From positions 37,350,039 to 37,414,038 of the forward strand of contig OX465282.1 in NCBI GenBank assembly GCA_949987705.1: a stretch of DNA of 64,000 bases. The letters run 5' to 3'. Both the position numbers and the translations under genes were made by a program. The notes under the pieces are model-generated. The model worked only from the letters and a program-made list of their open reading frames with translations. It was not told the origin of the DNA and did no database searches. How positions within the stretch are numbered: the first letter of the stretch is position 1; every line of letters begins with the position of its first letter. This DNA comes from Thereva unica. Lineage: Eukaryota; Arthropoda; Insecta; Diptera; Therevidae. Shown here piece by piece: positions 33,998 through 45,710 of this stretch.

Positions 33998-35325
33998 TAA
34001 TAATCAAATTGACCACGTCCTAACTGAGAGAAGAGGGGCCACAAGTATACTGGAGGTAAGAGCAGTGAGAGGAGCGTGCTGTGGCTCGGACCACTATCTT
34101 GTCAAAGTGAAATTGAGAACCCGGATAGCAACCAAAATGCATAGAGGGCAAACTCAACCAAAATACGATCTAGATAAGCTAAAACGGGAAGAAATAAGAG
34201 ATGCCTACCAGCATGCTGTCGTACAAAACTTGAGAGAGGTAGATGAACAGCCCAACATCAATGACAAATGGGAGCAAATCAAAAGCAGCATAAAGGGGGC
34301 AGCAGAGGAGGCACTAGGCTGGGCCCCCAGACAGACTAGAATTGATTGGTTTGACCAGGACTGTAGAGCCGCAGTTGAATAAAGAAACCAGAGCCACCGA
34401 GAGTACATCGTAAGGCCAACAAGAGCAAGGATGGAAGTCTTTAAGAAAAAAAGAAAAATTGCAGACAAGCTCTGCAGAAAGAAGAAGAGGGAATATTTAA
34501 GCAGGAGAATCATACAGATACAGGAAGATTTCAATGAAGGGAGAATTAGACAAGCGTACAAAGGAAGTCGCCAGATCACCAATAAGTTTCCGCCAAGAAC
34601 GGACATCTGCAAAGACATAGATGGGAACTTGTTGGCAGATCCTGATGGCACACAGGAAAGGTGGAGAGAGTATTTTCAGAACCTATTGAATCCTATCCCC
34701 ATACTAAACGAGAATGCACAGACAGAGGCATTTGTAATTCCCCAAGATAACATCTCAATAGAACCACCAACGCTGGATGAGGTATGGGAAGCTGTAAAAA
34801 GGCAAAACAGCAACAAATCGCCAGGCGCCGTTGGAATAGCAGCTGAGCTGCTAAAGGAAGGAGGACCCCAACTATTACAAACCTTACACGAACTCATATG
34901 CCCCATATGGGAGGAAGAAATTATACCAGAGTACTGGAAGAAAACGATTATATGTCCAATATATAAGAAAGGAGATAAATTAACCTGTAAAAACTACAGA
35001 GGCATTGCACTCCTCAGTACCAGCTACAAAACCTTCATAATCCTTGTGAAACAAAAACTAGAACCTATAGCGGAAGGCATTATAGGAGAATATCAAGCTG
35101 GTTTTAGGACAAACAGGTCAACATCGGACCAACTGCTGACCCTAAGGCAAATTCTGGAGAAAACCTGGGAAAGGAATGTAGATGTATACCAGATATTTGT
35201 CGACTTTCAACAGGCATATGACTCAATAAACAGAGAGAATTAGGAGTCCCCTCAAAGTTGGTACAACTGATCAAATGCGCAGCAAATAGCTCACTGGCGA
35301 AAGTAAGGATCCAAAATATTATAAC
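33998..35325 (+). pseudogene. RTE-like LINE fragment inserted in the Harbinger element
   Basis: Corresponds to about 40950-42270 of the LINE at 40178-43245, truncated at both ends. It begins in the endonuclease C-terminus ('CCGSDHYLVKVK') and runs through the linker ('LGWAPRQTRIDWFDQDCRAA') to RT block 'VDFQQAYDSIN'. A TAA at 34380-34382 and the loss of 'RLYRILLE' after 'DSINRE' break the frame. It keeps a 27-nt segment after 'VPSKLV' that the 40178 copy lacks, so neither copy derives from the other. Confidence 0.88.
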
Positions 35326-35581
35326 AGAGGTAGTGTAGTCCTTTGGATCCCAGTTGAAACAAGTGTGTTGAAAATTAAAAGAATGCTACCTGTTATTATG
35401 TTATGCTAAGTACTTTTTAATCATGGATTGCTTTGTTGTATATACCTACTTGAACTCTTTATTGAATACTTATTTTAATCTAGTTAGCCGAAATAAAACT
35501 CATTCAGAAAAGATCTCGGTTCTTTTATTTTATATCGTAATAGCACCGGTTCCTCATTTGTTACCTACATACATATTTAAC
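35326..35581. other. Spacer upstream of the MADF gene
   Basis: Between the LINE fragment and the MADF ATG. It contains an AATAAA near 35490 and a TGTTGAAAATTAAA that could begin an LTR, but no matching end or duplication is visible. It probably includes the 5' UTR/promoter of the MADF gene. Confidence 0.35.
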
Positions 35582-37688
35582 ATGGAAGAACAAAAAGTGT
35601 GGCAAAAAGAGGAAATATCAGAACTTATTGCGGAACTTGAATTATTGCCTGCACTTTGGGATACGACCAAATCAGATTATCACGATAGAATAGAAAGAAA
35701 TGACGCCTATATTAAACTAGCGGAACATTTTAAAACTAATAAAAAGGAAATCGTGCGCAAGTTGCATAATTTACGAAATCAATTCAATAACGAGTTAAAA
35801 AAAGCGAGAGCAAAAAAGTCGGGACAAGGTGCTAAAGAAACTTATGTTTCTAAATGGTCGTATTTTCAATCTTTGCTGTTTTTAGAACCAGGCTGCACTG
35901 CTCGAACTGCAATTGGAAATTTGGTAAGTAAAACTAGCAATATTTTATTTTTTTTAATTTGGTTTCTTTAAAAATATGTTTTATATAATACAAAAAAGAA
36001 ATGGTTTATAAAAATTTGTATTGCCAAGGCACTTCTCCTTCTGGAGATACAAAGTATTCTTCAAATTCCCTTCTAATTTCGTTAGCATTAATAGAGTAAT
36101 TGTTAGTCCCTTGCTGACTAAGTGGTAGAAGATTTTCTTTCGGCATCTCGTCATTATTCCTCCAATTTCCAGGTTTTATATTTCCTGTAGAAATATCTTC
36201 TTTATCTAACGCACCTGGAGAAATATAATGATTTTCGCAATGACTACGTAAGGTACAGGACTTGTTTTTCCTGGTAAAGCCGCACATGGAAGTTTGTTCA
36301 TTTCGCTTTCCAAGAATGATGAAATACCACTTTTAGCAAACACGCCACCATCAGAAACTCTACCATTGCATCCTACAGATGCAATAATAAATTTGTAATT
36401 GGCATCTACTAATGCCATCAAAACAATACTCTTTCGTCCTTTATAATTATAAAAGAAACTTCCACTATTAGGTGGCGATTCAATAGTTATGTGTTTGCCA
36501 TCTAGGCTGTCAACGCACCGTGGAAAATGCCATTTACGTTCATATTCCTTACTTATATCAATCCATTGCTGCTCTGAAGAGGGTACCTGAAAGCATGAGA
36601 AGGTTTATACATTAAGATAGTATTGCAGTCTATGCAAATTATAAATAAAAAAGAACCAAGAAAATATAGGTAGTGAAATCAATAAATGTTAATTTTCTAC
36701 AAAAAAAAAAAAATAAGAATAGCCGAATATGAATGGGCGTCCGAAGTAGTTCAAGTAGAAATCAAGAAGCGGTTGCGTCTAAGGTGAAGTTACAATATAG
36801 GAAGAAAGATATAAAAACTTCTGTACGTGCACTTAGTAGTTCTGGGGAGCATTCAATAGAATACAACTAATTTAAAAAAACGTGTCAAATTCTCTAGTAA
36901 AAAACTTAGGTTTTTAGCCCTGAAAAGGAGGACTAAATTGAACTTGATATGCGCTTATTTTCCTTATAGGCTTGTCTTCGAGAAGGAAAAATGGTATAAA
37001 AATACCTCGCCAACTAGCCTATTAAGTATAATTAAATGCGAAAATCTGATTGAGACTAGTTTAAGGTCTCCTCTGTTTTATAATTTCATAATAATTCCTT
37101 ATCCTTTTGTAGCCTCGTAAACCGACAACGGATGCGCTGCCAAATGAAGAAGAATTTACCGAGACTTCTCAAGTAAATTCAGCAAAAAAAAAACACATAA
37201 ACTCATTTGTAACAGTGTCTACAAAAACAAAACATGTACGAACTCCCCTGATAAAGGAAGGAAATACGTCGGTAATCGCTTCAAAATCTTTGCAGAATCC
37301 TTTGCTCGAGAAGGCAGCTGCAACACTCTCACGAGAGGATGATCTGTATGATGTGTTCGGAACGTATGTTGCTGCAGAAATTAGGAATATGCCAACCGAA
37401 TTATTAAGAAGAAAATTGAAAAGAAATATTCAAGAAGCCATACTTGAAGTCAGCATAGAAGGGGATGCCTATGTGTTATCAGATAACGACAGTGCTTCTA
37501 ATCAACATGTGTATGGAGTGGCTCCTACACCACATTCGGAAGGTACTATCTCCTTGATACAACATAACACTGAGACGATTTCATCACAAACGGTAACTGG
37601 AAATGACGATCAAAATCAAATCACGTCTTTACAATTCGATGAATTAAACAATACAGATTTTCAATTTACATTACACTCACCTGCATAA
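35582..37688 (+). CDS. Harbinger MADF/BESS-like DNA-binding protein, 2 exons, 305 aa
   Basis: Exons 35582-35923 and 37113-37688, intron GT-AG in phase 0, no internal stop. I chose the ATG at 35582 because the upstream in-frame extension is hydrophobic UTR-like sequence. Residues ~11-110 form a MADF (Myb/SANT-like) domain: 'ISELIAELELLPALWD', 'RIERNDAYIKLAEHF', 'EIVRKLHNLRNQFNNELKKA', 'KWSYFQSLLFL'. A basic linker follows, then a BESS-like segment 'YDVFGTYVAAEIRNMP..LLRRKLKRNI' and an acidic Ser/Thr/Gln-rich tail. In PIF/Harbinger elements such proteins bring the nuclease to the DNA ends. The intron contains the opposite-strand transposase exon 3. Confidence 0.85.
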
Positions 37689-38242
37689 AGTCTTGCAAAC
37701 TTTCAATTAAAGCTTTGGATATCTACCTCAAATACAATATTGCTAATAGTACATTTAGGAATCCGGAAATGGTAACTTAAACTTTGGAACGAATCTCCTG
37801 GAAAAGTCATATTTTTTTTAGAAAATCATTTAAAGAATTTATTTTTATTTTTGTGAAGAAATAAAGATTTTAAGTTTTCGTAATTTTACTGTTTTATTAT
37901 AAAATAACACTTACCTGATGCAAAGTATCTTAAAGTGACGGCCAGCCGCTCTTGCACAGAAATTGCCTTCCGAAAATGAGTATTTTTTTTCTGGACAATT
38001 GGTGCAATTCTTGAGACAAGCTCTTCGAAATCACTTGCTGTCATCCGTAAAAAATTACGCATTTGCATGGGATCTTCTATCAAGAGCTCGGACATAATTT
38101 GTTGGAATGCTCCACACTTATCCCTTTTTAAAAACCACTTTTTCACCCAAACACGTGTTTGCTTTTTATTCATTACTTCATTATTTTGTGAGTTTAATAA
38201 TATTATAGCAGCGGCAGCTAATCTTTTTTTTGTTGGTTTCAT
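36006..38242 (-). pseudogene. PIF/Harbinger transposase (DDE_Tnp_4 type), 3 exons, broken
   Basis: Exons about 38242-37907, 37797-37681 and 36586-36006, all with GT-AG borders on the minus strand. Exon 1 gives the N-terminal part ('MRNFLRMTASDFEELVSRIAP', 'ERLAVTLRYFASG'). Exon 2 gives 'DSFQSLSYHFRIPKCTISNI' and then a frameshift. Exon 3 carries 'CVDSLDGKH' (first Asp) and 'ALVDANYKF' (second Asp). Between 'PVPYVV' and the tail 'HYISPGALDKED' the sequence that should hold the catalytic Glu is deleted. Exon 2 overlaps the last 8 bp of the MADF coding sequence on the other strand. Confidence 0.85.
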
Positions 38243-38798
38243 TTTAAAGTTATAATTTTATTTTAAAATTTATTTAAAATCACATGTGAAAAGTACGAAT
38301 CTTTTTATGCAAATGAAAAATGAATATGTATACATACACTTCCGTAAGTTGAATATATTCGAATAATAGTGTAAACTGATTGGACAGAAGCATTTATAAA
38401 TTCACATTGAATTTTATTCGTTGCAAAACTCACAAGAACATTTTCGCTATATGTAAACGCTTCTGCAATTTTTACGTAGAATTTTATCTATAATGTAAAC
38501 TATTCTGAATTATATTCAGTGAATTTATTCCGGAATATTTTTGAGCTTTTGTTCTAGGAATAAATGTACGTAATTTTGTGTCGAGATGTAAACGCTTATG
38601 AACTACGATAGATTTATTCCTGTAATAAATTCGGCGAATAAATTCTAGATGTAAACCCCGCCTAAGAGAACTAGCGATATAATTTTTTTACCACTTATTC
38701 GCAACCCCTAGAAAGGCAACTGTGGTAAAATTCAGGTTTCCACAATAAAATGGGGCTGAGGAAAACGCTCTGAAACATAGAAGTGTTGGGTGAACTTA

Positions 38799-39957
38799 AA
38801 TCAATTTCGGGCACTATACCTTGAACAACCTGAAGGTTTTGAAGATGAAAGTGGTCGGGTCTGCAAATTGAAAAGAGCGATATATGGTTTGAAATAAGCT
38901 GGTTATCAGTGGAATAAAAAGCTTGATGCAAAACTTCGAAGTTTTGGTTTAAAGAAATCAAAATTGGATCCGTGTATTTATTATAATGAGAATAGAAGTT
39001 TAATTCTAGGAATATATGTAGATGACATTCTGATTTTTTGGAAAGATAAATCAGAGTTACAAGTAAAACATTCTCTTAGTACTTCGCTTAAAATGAAAGA
39101 TCTAGGTCCTGCTAAAGAATGCCTTGGCATATGCATAAGTCAAACTGAGGATAGAATTGAGCTGGATCAAAGCTCATACATTTTGTATCGATTCAACATG
39201 TCGGAATGTCGACCCATACACCCAGTGATCCAAGCCAAAAGTTATCAGTAAATATGAAACAAGTGAAGGACGAAAATATAGATCTGAAAAGGATTCCATA
39301 CCAAGAAGCAGTTGGAAGCTTGCTATTTCTATCTCAATGTACAAGACCAGATATAACCTACGCAGTTCATGATGTGAGCAGATTTAATTCGGATTTTGAT
39401 GTTGCGCACTGGAAAGCTGTAAAAAGGATTATGCGGTATTTGAAAGGAACCTTATCGAAAAAGTTGGTATATTCAAAACACGGTAAAGATCTACATGGGT
39501 ACAGCGATTCTGATTGGGCTTCAGATATATGTAGATAAACGTCGTTCATGCACCGGGTATATATTTAAGATGTCAAATGGTGCTATTTCATGGTTTAGCA
39601 AAAGACAACCAATAGTCGCATTGTCAAGTACGGAGGCGGAGTATATGGCAATATCAAGTTGGGTACAGGAAGCAATATGGTTGGTGCAATTATCTGGAGA
39701 ACTTAAAAAGAAACCAGTTTCGATGACTTCATATTGCGATAATCAAGGAGCTATAAATCTGTCAGATTCTGATGGATACAGATCGAGAACAAAACATATT
39801 GATATCAGGCATCACTATCTACGGGAGAAAGTTGCTGATGACGGTAAAAGTCATGTATATTCCTACAACAGAGATGCTAGCAGATTATTTAACTAAACCA
39901 CTGAGTAAGGAAAAATTTGAGTATTGCATTAAAAATGTAGGTTTACCTATATTGAAA
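38799..39957 (+). pseudogene. copia pol: RT and RNase H
   Basis: Reads 'LEQPEGFEDE', 'CKLKRAIYGLK*A' with a TAA at about 38895, the catalytic 'GIYVDDILIF' at about 39010-39040, 'RPDITYAVHDVSRF', 'RIMRYLKGT' and 'GYSDSDWA'. The RNase H follows with '[11 protein letters not shown]', '[11 protein letters not shown]', 'SYCDNQGAI', '[14 protein letters not shown]' and the end '[13 protein letters not shown]'. At least three frameshifts (about 39245, 39530, 39880) and one stop separate the pieces. Confidence 0.88.
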
Positions 39958-39987
39958 TAAAATTATTTTGTAATTTCAAAGTGAGGG

Positions 39988-40177
39988 TGTTAGAAATTGA
40001 TATATAGCAATACTACTAAAACTTGTAATGTGCGGTAGCTTTCTCTTTAGAATGATATTACTTACTTGCTGTAAATAAGACATAAGATATAGACGTGTGT
40101 TAAATCTTGAATTAAACTTATCTACTAAAAAACAAGTGTCTTTCTTAAATAAAACCACAACTGGTAAAATAACAACA
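39988..40177 (+). repeat. copia 3' LTR
   Basis: Starts TGTTAG directly behind the purine tract and ends AACAACA (TG...CA, TGTT/AACA inverted ends), 190 bp. An AATAAA-like signal lies near 40148. No 5' LTR is present in the window for comparison. Confidence 0.75.
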
Positions 40178-43100
40178 TATTCCTATTAATGTTAATAAGC
40201 ATGCGATTAACAGGTTCGTACCGGACTGGTCCTCCAGGTTGGGGGTTGGGCGGCAGGCTGACAACCTTCCACCGTAAAAACCCACCCGTCACGAATCCTC
40301 AAGGCAGGCCTCGGACAGGACGGACTCAACGGCAACGACCCAGGCAACGAAATATGGAATTTGACATTGGAACTTGGAACGTCAGGCGTTCGCTTTTATT
40401 ATTATTGGAAAAATACGGCATAGCAATCACCGCTCTACAGGAAACCAAATGGACTCACAGTGGCATAATGGATCTCAAAACCCACACGATACTCTCCAGT
40501 GGTTCATCGAATGGAAGAAGAGAGTTCGGAGTTGCCTTCATAGTCGAAAAGAAAATGAAATCACTGATTCTGGACTTCAAGCCAGTAAATAATAGGATAT
40601 GTACGCATCGGATTAAAACAAGACTACATAACATTAGTCTCATAAACGTCCATGCGCCCACAGAAGACAAGACGGATGAGGAGAAAGAGGAATTCTACCA
40701 GGAGCTAACAAACGTCATCAGGTTAATACCGTCAAACGATATTAAAATGGTGCTTGGGGACATGAACGCCAAAGTAGGAAAAGAAGAGGAATTCCTAGGA
40801 GTCATAGGAAAGCACAGCCTACATAACGCTACCAATGACAATGGTAGTAGATTGATCGATCTCGCTAGCTCGAACTCAATGGTAGTAAGTTCAACAATGT
40901 TCCCACATAAAAATATTCATAAGATGACGTGGCAGTCACCAGACAGGGTTACATATAATCAAATAGACCACGTCCTAATTGAGAGAAGAGGGGGCACGAG
41001 TATGCTGGATGTGAGAACTATGAGGGGAGCGTGCTGTGGCTCGGACCACTATCTTGTCAAAGTGAAATTTAGAGCCCGGATAACGACCAAAACTCAAAGA
41101 GGGCAAACACAGCTAAGGTACGATATAGACAAGCTGAAACTTGAAGAAAGAAGAGAGGCCTATCAGAATGCTATCGTACAAAACCTGAGAGAAGGAGAAG
41201 GAGAAGAGCCTGACATTAACAACAAATGGGAAAAGCTGAAAAACAGCGTAAAGGAGGCAGCTGAAGACGCCCTAGGCTGGGCCCCAAGACAGACTAGAAT
41301 TGACTGGTTTGATCGTGATTGCAGAGCTGCAATAGAAGAACGAAACCAGAGCCACCGGGAGTACATCGCAAGGCCCACAAGAGCAAGGATGGAAGTCTTT
41401 AAGCTAAAAAGAAGAACTGCAGACAAGCTGTGCAGAAAGAAAAAGAGAGAGTATCTAAACAGGAGGATCCTACAGATACAGGAAGACTTCAGCGAAGGTA
41501 GAACTAGGCAAGCCTACAAAGGAACACGCCAGATCAGTAATAAGTTTCAGCCAAGAACGGATATTTGTAGAGACATGGATGGGAACCTATTAGCAGACCC
41601 GGATAGGATAAAGGAAAGATGGAGACAATATTTTCAAAACTTATTGAATCCAACCCAAAGAATAAACGAAGACTCACAGGCGGAAGCAATGGTAATACCT
41701 CAAGATAGTATCCCAATAGAACCACCAACACTGGATGAGGTACGGGAAGCTGTGAAAAGGCAAAAAAGCAGCAAATCCCCAGGCGTCGATGGAATCGCAG
41801 CTGAGCTACTAAAGGAAGGAGGGCCGCAACTCTTAAGGAACTTACACGAACTCATATGTAACGTCTGAGAGGAAGAAGTTATACCAGATGACTGGAAGAA
41901 AGCGATTATATGTCCAATCCACAAGAAAGGAGATAAATTAACCTGTAAAAACTACAGAGGCATCTCACTCCTCAGCACCAGCTACAAAACCTTCACAATC
42001 CTTGTCAAACAAAAACTAGAACCTATAGCGGAAGGCCTTATAGGAGAATATCAAGCTGGTTTTAGGACAAGCAGGTCAACATCGGACCAACTGCTGACCT
42101 TAAAACAAATTCTGGAGAAAACCTGGGAAAGGAATATAGATATATACCAGATATTTGTCGACTTTCAACAGGCATATGACTCGATAAACAGAGAGAGGCT
42201 GTACAGGATCCTATTGGAATTAGGAGTCCCCTCCAAGCTGGTACGACTGGCGAAAGTAAGGATTCAAAATGCAATAACAGAAGAGTTCGAAGTGCGACAA
42301 GGTCTTAGACAAGGAGATGGACTAGCCCCCATGCTTTTCAACCTGGCCCTAGAATGGGTGATAAGAAAAACATCAGTACGGAGAAATGCGTCCATAGCAA
42401 CGCAGTCTGTACAATTACTTGGATATGCGGATGACGTGAACATCGTGGGAAGGTCCTTCTTGGCAGCAAAAGAAGTCTATGTCGAATTAAAAGAGGCGGC
42501 CAAGGACATAGGGCTGAACATCAATGAAGAAAAAACGAAGGTGATGCAACAATCCAGAGCTGGAAGATTTAGAATGGGAAGAAATATAACTATCGACGAA
42601 CATAATCTAGAAGTAGTCGATAAAACAGTCTACCTTGGGTCTACAATTACAAAAAGAAACGTTGAAAAGGAAGAAGTAACTAGACGAATACTACTGGCTA
42701 ATAGAGCTTTTTATGCCCAAAAGCAAATATTGCACTCAAGATTTGTGCACAGAAAAACGAAACTCTCACTCTACAAAACAGTAATACGACCAGTACTGTG
42801 CTATCGCAGCGAGACTTGGACTATGACCCAGGAGATGGAGGAACAAGTCAACAGGTTTGAGAGGAAGGTGCTCAGATGCATAATAGGCCCAACGAGAGAG
42901 GATGGGATAGGGCGAAGGAGATACAACAACGAGTTGTATGAAATTTTTGACGACCCAGAACTCTCAACGTTTATAAAAATCAACAGACTAAGACTAGCCG
43001 GCCACGTAATAAGGATGAATGATAACCGTATCCCAAAACGGCTTATGGTGGCCGAAATTCCAGGAAACAGACCAGTAGGTAGACCCAGGAGAAGATGGAT

Positions 43101-43245
43101 GGACTCTGTGACGGCTGACGCAGAGACAATGCTGAACATTCGGAACTGGAGAACTGCTGCAAGGAACCGTCAGACTTGGAGAAATGCTCTAGAGGAGGCC
43201 AAGGCTCGATTTGGGCTGTAGCGCCATTGGATGGATGGATGGACT
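40178..43245 (+). mobile_element. RTE-like (CFDP2-type) LINE, best copy of the family
   Basis: A single long EN-RT frame is followed by a very short 3' end with a TGGATGGATGGATGG microsatellite tail, the economical layout of RTE-type LINEs. Two further fragments of the same family occur in the window (4680-6772 antisense, 33998-35325). The 5' side abuts the copia LTR and may be truncated. Confidence 0.88.
40189..43221 (+). pseudogene. LINE endonuclease-reverse transcriptase, one in-frame stop
   Basis: The frame runs 1011 codons with only one interruption, a TGA at 41866-41868. The copy at 34905 has TGG (Trp) there, so a single substitution accounts for it. The more likely native start is the ATG at 40354 ('MEFDIGTWNVR'). 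Endonuclease motifs: 'GTWNVR', 'LQETKW', 'LGDMNAKVG', 'GSDHYLV'. A short deletion after 'GTWNVR' probably removed part of the first helix. RT motifs: 'SKSPGVDGI', 'YQAGFRTSRS', 'FVDFQQAYDS', 'GLRQGDGLAP' and the catalytic 'LLGYADDVNIV' near 42420. The basic C-terminus ends 'RRRWMDSV...WRTAARNRQTWR'. Family role: target-primed reverse transcription. Confidence 0.88.
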
Positions 43246-43249
43246 TGCC

Positions 43250-43745
43250 ATAATTGGTATTAGAGGAGTTAGTATGCAAGAAAGGTATACCCGACAAGTT
43301 GTAATTTCTCACTCTAAATGCCGTATGGGTTCGTAAGAAACCTGATTCCACCATGTCATTCATTAGCCGATGAACAAATATAACGTCAGCAGCTTCACGA
43401 CGCTTATGTAGGGGGCTTAAGTTGAGTAATTTAAGCCTGTTTTCATAAGGCGGTAAGTGGGAAGATGACAGAAACGGAAAAGATATTTTTTTATGTGGCA
43501 GTGCTAAACTCAGGAGTCACCCTTTGTAATACTAGTCCGTCATGTCATTTGTCACGTCATGGTGCAATGTCTAGCAGTAAGCTTAGTACGGGGGAGGAGT
43601 GAGGGAATAAGTTAAGGGTTAATAGGTACGGGGGGGGGGTATTGAAGAAGGTGGTGATGAATCCTGCGTTTGAACTCTTGGATGTTGTATGAGCTCGAAA
43701 ATACTGACTGCGAGAGATTATTCCACAGTCGAGTTGTTCTATTTA
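43250..43745 (-). pseudogene. Antisense Jockey/CR1-type LINE C-terminal scraps
   Basis: Minus-strand frames read 'RLMNDMVESGFLRTHTAFRV' with upstream 'LNLSPLHKRREAADVIF' (43440-43270), and separately 'RLWNNLSQSVFSSSYNIQEF' (about 43725-43660). Both are typical of the RT C-terminal region, but their order along the minus strand is reversed, so at least two fragments or a rearrangement are involved. Confidence 0.6.
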
Positions 43746-44497
43746 CAAACGAATTCATATCTTGTTGAGTGCGTGAAAGGGGCAGTTGCAGGTGGAGGGA
43801 ATGAGATGAGGGGGCTAATCTGGTGTTGCGGGTATAAGATTGCCGTGGAGGCAGGAAAGCGTTTACAAAAAGTTGTTTACGAACTAGTATGTCTCAGGAT
43901 CGTTTAAACTATTTAAGTACAATTACTTCGCTCCCGGTATGGTTATCAAATTAATATGTACGACAGTAAGTAAGAAAGTAAGCGTATGTAAGTAAGCGGT
44001 CACTACAAAATGGCGGAAGAAAATAAATATATGGTTTTAAAAAAAAACTCAAAAATACGCTTTTATTTTAAAATAAACTAAAAAGTAAATAAAAATAATT
44101 TTGAAGGTAAAGTTTTCATTGTTCCAGCTATTGAATAAAAACTCGTTTTATTAGTACAAGAAAATTTATTGTGTTTACTCTCCAATGTCTTTACAGCGTC
44201 TGATTTGAGAAAACTACGTTAATTCAAAATTGATTGACAGAATGACAGACTGACAATTCAAATGTCAAAACAAACTTATGAAGACTAAAGCTAATTCACA
44301 ATGAATTCAAACTAAATTAACATCTATAGAATACTAATTCAACACCAGCCCGAATTTGGGAACAAACTATCTTTCGAAATGTAAAGATGCGTAGAGCGCT
44401 AAAGAAAATTGCAGTGTTAATAAAATGGGATAGGTAAAGAGTAAGTATTAATTAGATTTTTGTATGGTCACCAAATTGTGCATTTATAGGCTGCAGA
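43746..44497. other. Unassigned AT-rich DNA
   Basis: 43746-43900 still resembles the antisense LINE segment at 28900-29000. The rest has no gene and no clear repeat. Confidence 0.4.
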
Positions 44498-44965
44498 GGA
44501 GCGCGTTCAAAAACCTTACTATAGTAAACCACGAGGTAAGCTGTGGTTATGCTACATCACTTCACTTAACCACGAAAGTTTATGTTTAACCATAGAGGTT
44601 TTTGAACGCACCGTGGTAAAGAAAATTTAAAATTTTTTTCCATAAAATGGTGTCGGCTATTTGCCTCAATTATTGCCAATAATTATATATTTAGAATAAT
44701 CACCCAAATCCCACTTTGATTTGTTCATTATTAACATTAAAACAAATGTCAAAAAATTGTTTTTAATCATCTTCTTCTTAACTATTGCTAACCATGCTCC
44801 CGAGCATGGTTAAAATTTAACTACACCATGGTTAACCACAGGAGTTTTTGAACGCCAAAAAGTTACGCTCGTGGTTATGTTGTAGTTAACCACGGAGTTT
44901 TTGAACGACAAAAGTTTACCATAGTTAACCATGGTTAACCATAGTAAGGTTTTTGAACGCGCTCC
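44498..44965. mobile_element. MITE with GGAGCGCGTTCAAAAACC ends
   Basis: Inverted ends GGAGCGCGTTCAAAAACCTT then ACTATRGTWAACCA. The motif TTTTTGAACG recurs at about 44600, 44848, 44896 and 44948, and AACCACG/CGTGGTT recurs throughout, so the interior looks like a ladder of the end sequence. The 468-bp body has no coding capacity. Target duplication not clear. Confidence 0.75.
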
Positions 44966-45203
44966 AGTTCTGTTAAGGAGAGTATAGCTCGTATAGCACC
45001 CTTATAGTTACCCTTGCAAAGAGAGCTAAGGTATTTTTATAAGACAAAAATAACTCTCATAATTGTGGCATTTAATTCTGACAACGCACTTGTAGTGTTC
45101 TATAAGAGTAAGTTATGAGAGTGATACTCTCTTAAAAAAGTCGAATATCCTCTCATATAAGACACTAGTAGAGTCTTATGAGACGAATTTTGTTCCTTGG
45201 AAT
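44966..45203. other. Unassigned spacer with 'CTCTCATAA/TTATGAGAG' inverted motifs
   Basis: Repeated TATAAGA, CTCTCAT and TTATGAGA motifs suggest a decayed inverted-repeat element, but ends cannot be set. No gene. Confidence 0.35.
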
Positions 45204-45566
45204 TAGAGATGCGCCGAATGTTCGGCCGAATATTCGTATTCGGTATATTCGGCGTTTTTTAATGTTCGTATTCGGCCTAATATTCAGTTAGTTTGCCGAA
45301 TATTACCGAATACATGAATAGTATTATTTTAAGATTACATATGTTAAGGAGGCTTTATTCTGGAACCGTACATAGGCATAGTGGCGTATTTACCCTAGTT
45401 GTGCCTGCTTTCTACCAAATACGGGTCACAAAGCGGAAGGCATGCTGTCATGCTGATAACGGCTAAACATCTTCAAAGTACTGAATTTCGACATTAACGT
45501 TTCAGAGGTAATACTAGCAGCAATGCGGCTGTGGGGTGAAATGCCCTGCAGGCTAAGATCAGTAGG

Positions 45567-45701
45567 CACGGTATACAGAAACAAGGTAATGTAAAAGACT
45601 GTATACCGTATACTTGGTTGCTGACCTCACTAGGCGCCCATTTTTTACGGAAGTCGAAGCTGTCGTCTCTTTTACATTACCTTCTGTTCCTGTATACCGT
45701 G
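45567..45701. mobile_element. 135-bp MITE with CACGGTATACAG ends, 9-bp ATCAGTARG duplication
   Basis: Inverted ends CACGGTATACAG plus AAGGTAATGTAAAAGA in both arms. Flanked by ATCAGTAGG (45558-45566) and ATCAGTAAG (45702-45710), one mismatch. An 8-9 bp duplication with CA-starting ends fits hAT or MULE. Confidence 0.75.
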
Positions 45702-45710
45702 ATCAGTAAG

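Larger units (their letters stand above)
33540..38662 (+). mobile_element. PIF/Harbinger DNA transposon with TAA target duplication
   Basis: Inverted ends GGCGGGGTTTACATCTRGAA are flanked by TAA at 33537-33539 and 38663-38665, the superfamily's usual 3-bp target. Subterminal regions are full of 'AATTTATTCG' variants in both orientations. It encodes the two expected proteins: a DDE nuclease (minus strand, broken) and a MADF/Myb-like DNA-binding protein (plus strand, intact). An RTE-like LINE fragment (33998-35325) sits between the left end and the MADF gene. Confidence 0.92.
38799..40177 (+). mobile_element. Ty1/copia retrotransposon relic with 3' LTR
   Basis: The 5' LTR, gag, integrase and start of RT are missing. 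The RT remainder, RNase H, a purine-rich tract (AAAGTGAGGG) and a 190-bp LTR (39988-40177) remain. The 5' breakpoint is close to the Harbinger right end and the 3' LTR is followed directly by the RTE-like LINE. Confidence 0.88.

Noticed and set aside
35345..35575. Solo LTR upstream of the MADF gene
   Set aside because: A TGTTGAAAA start and AATAAA are present, but no matching CA end or 5-bp duplication.
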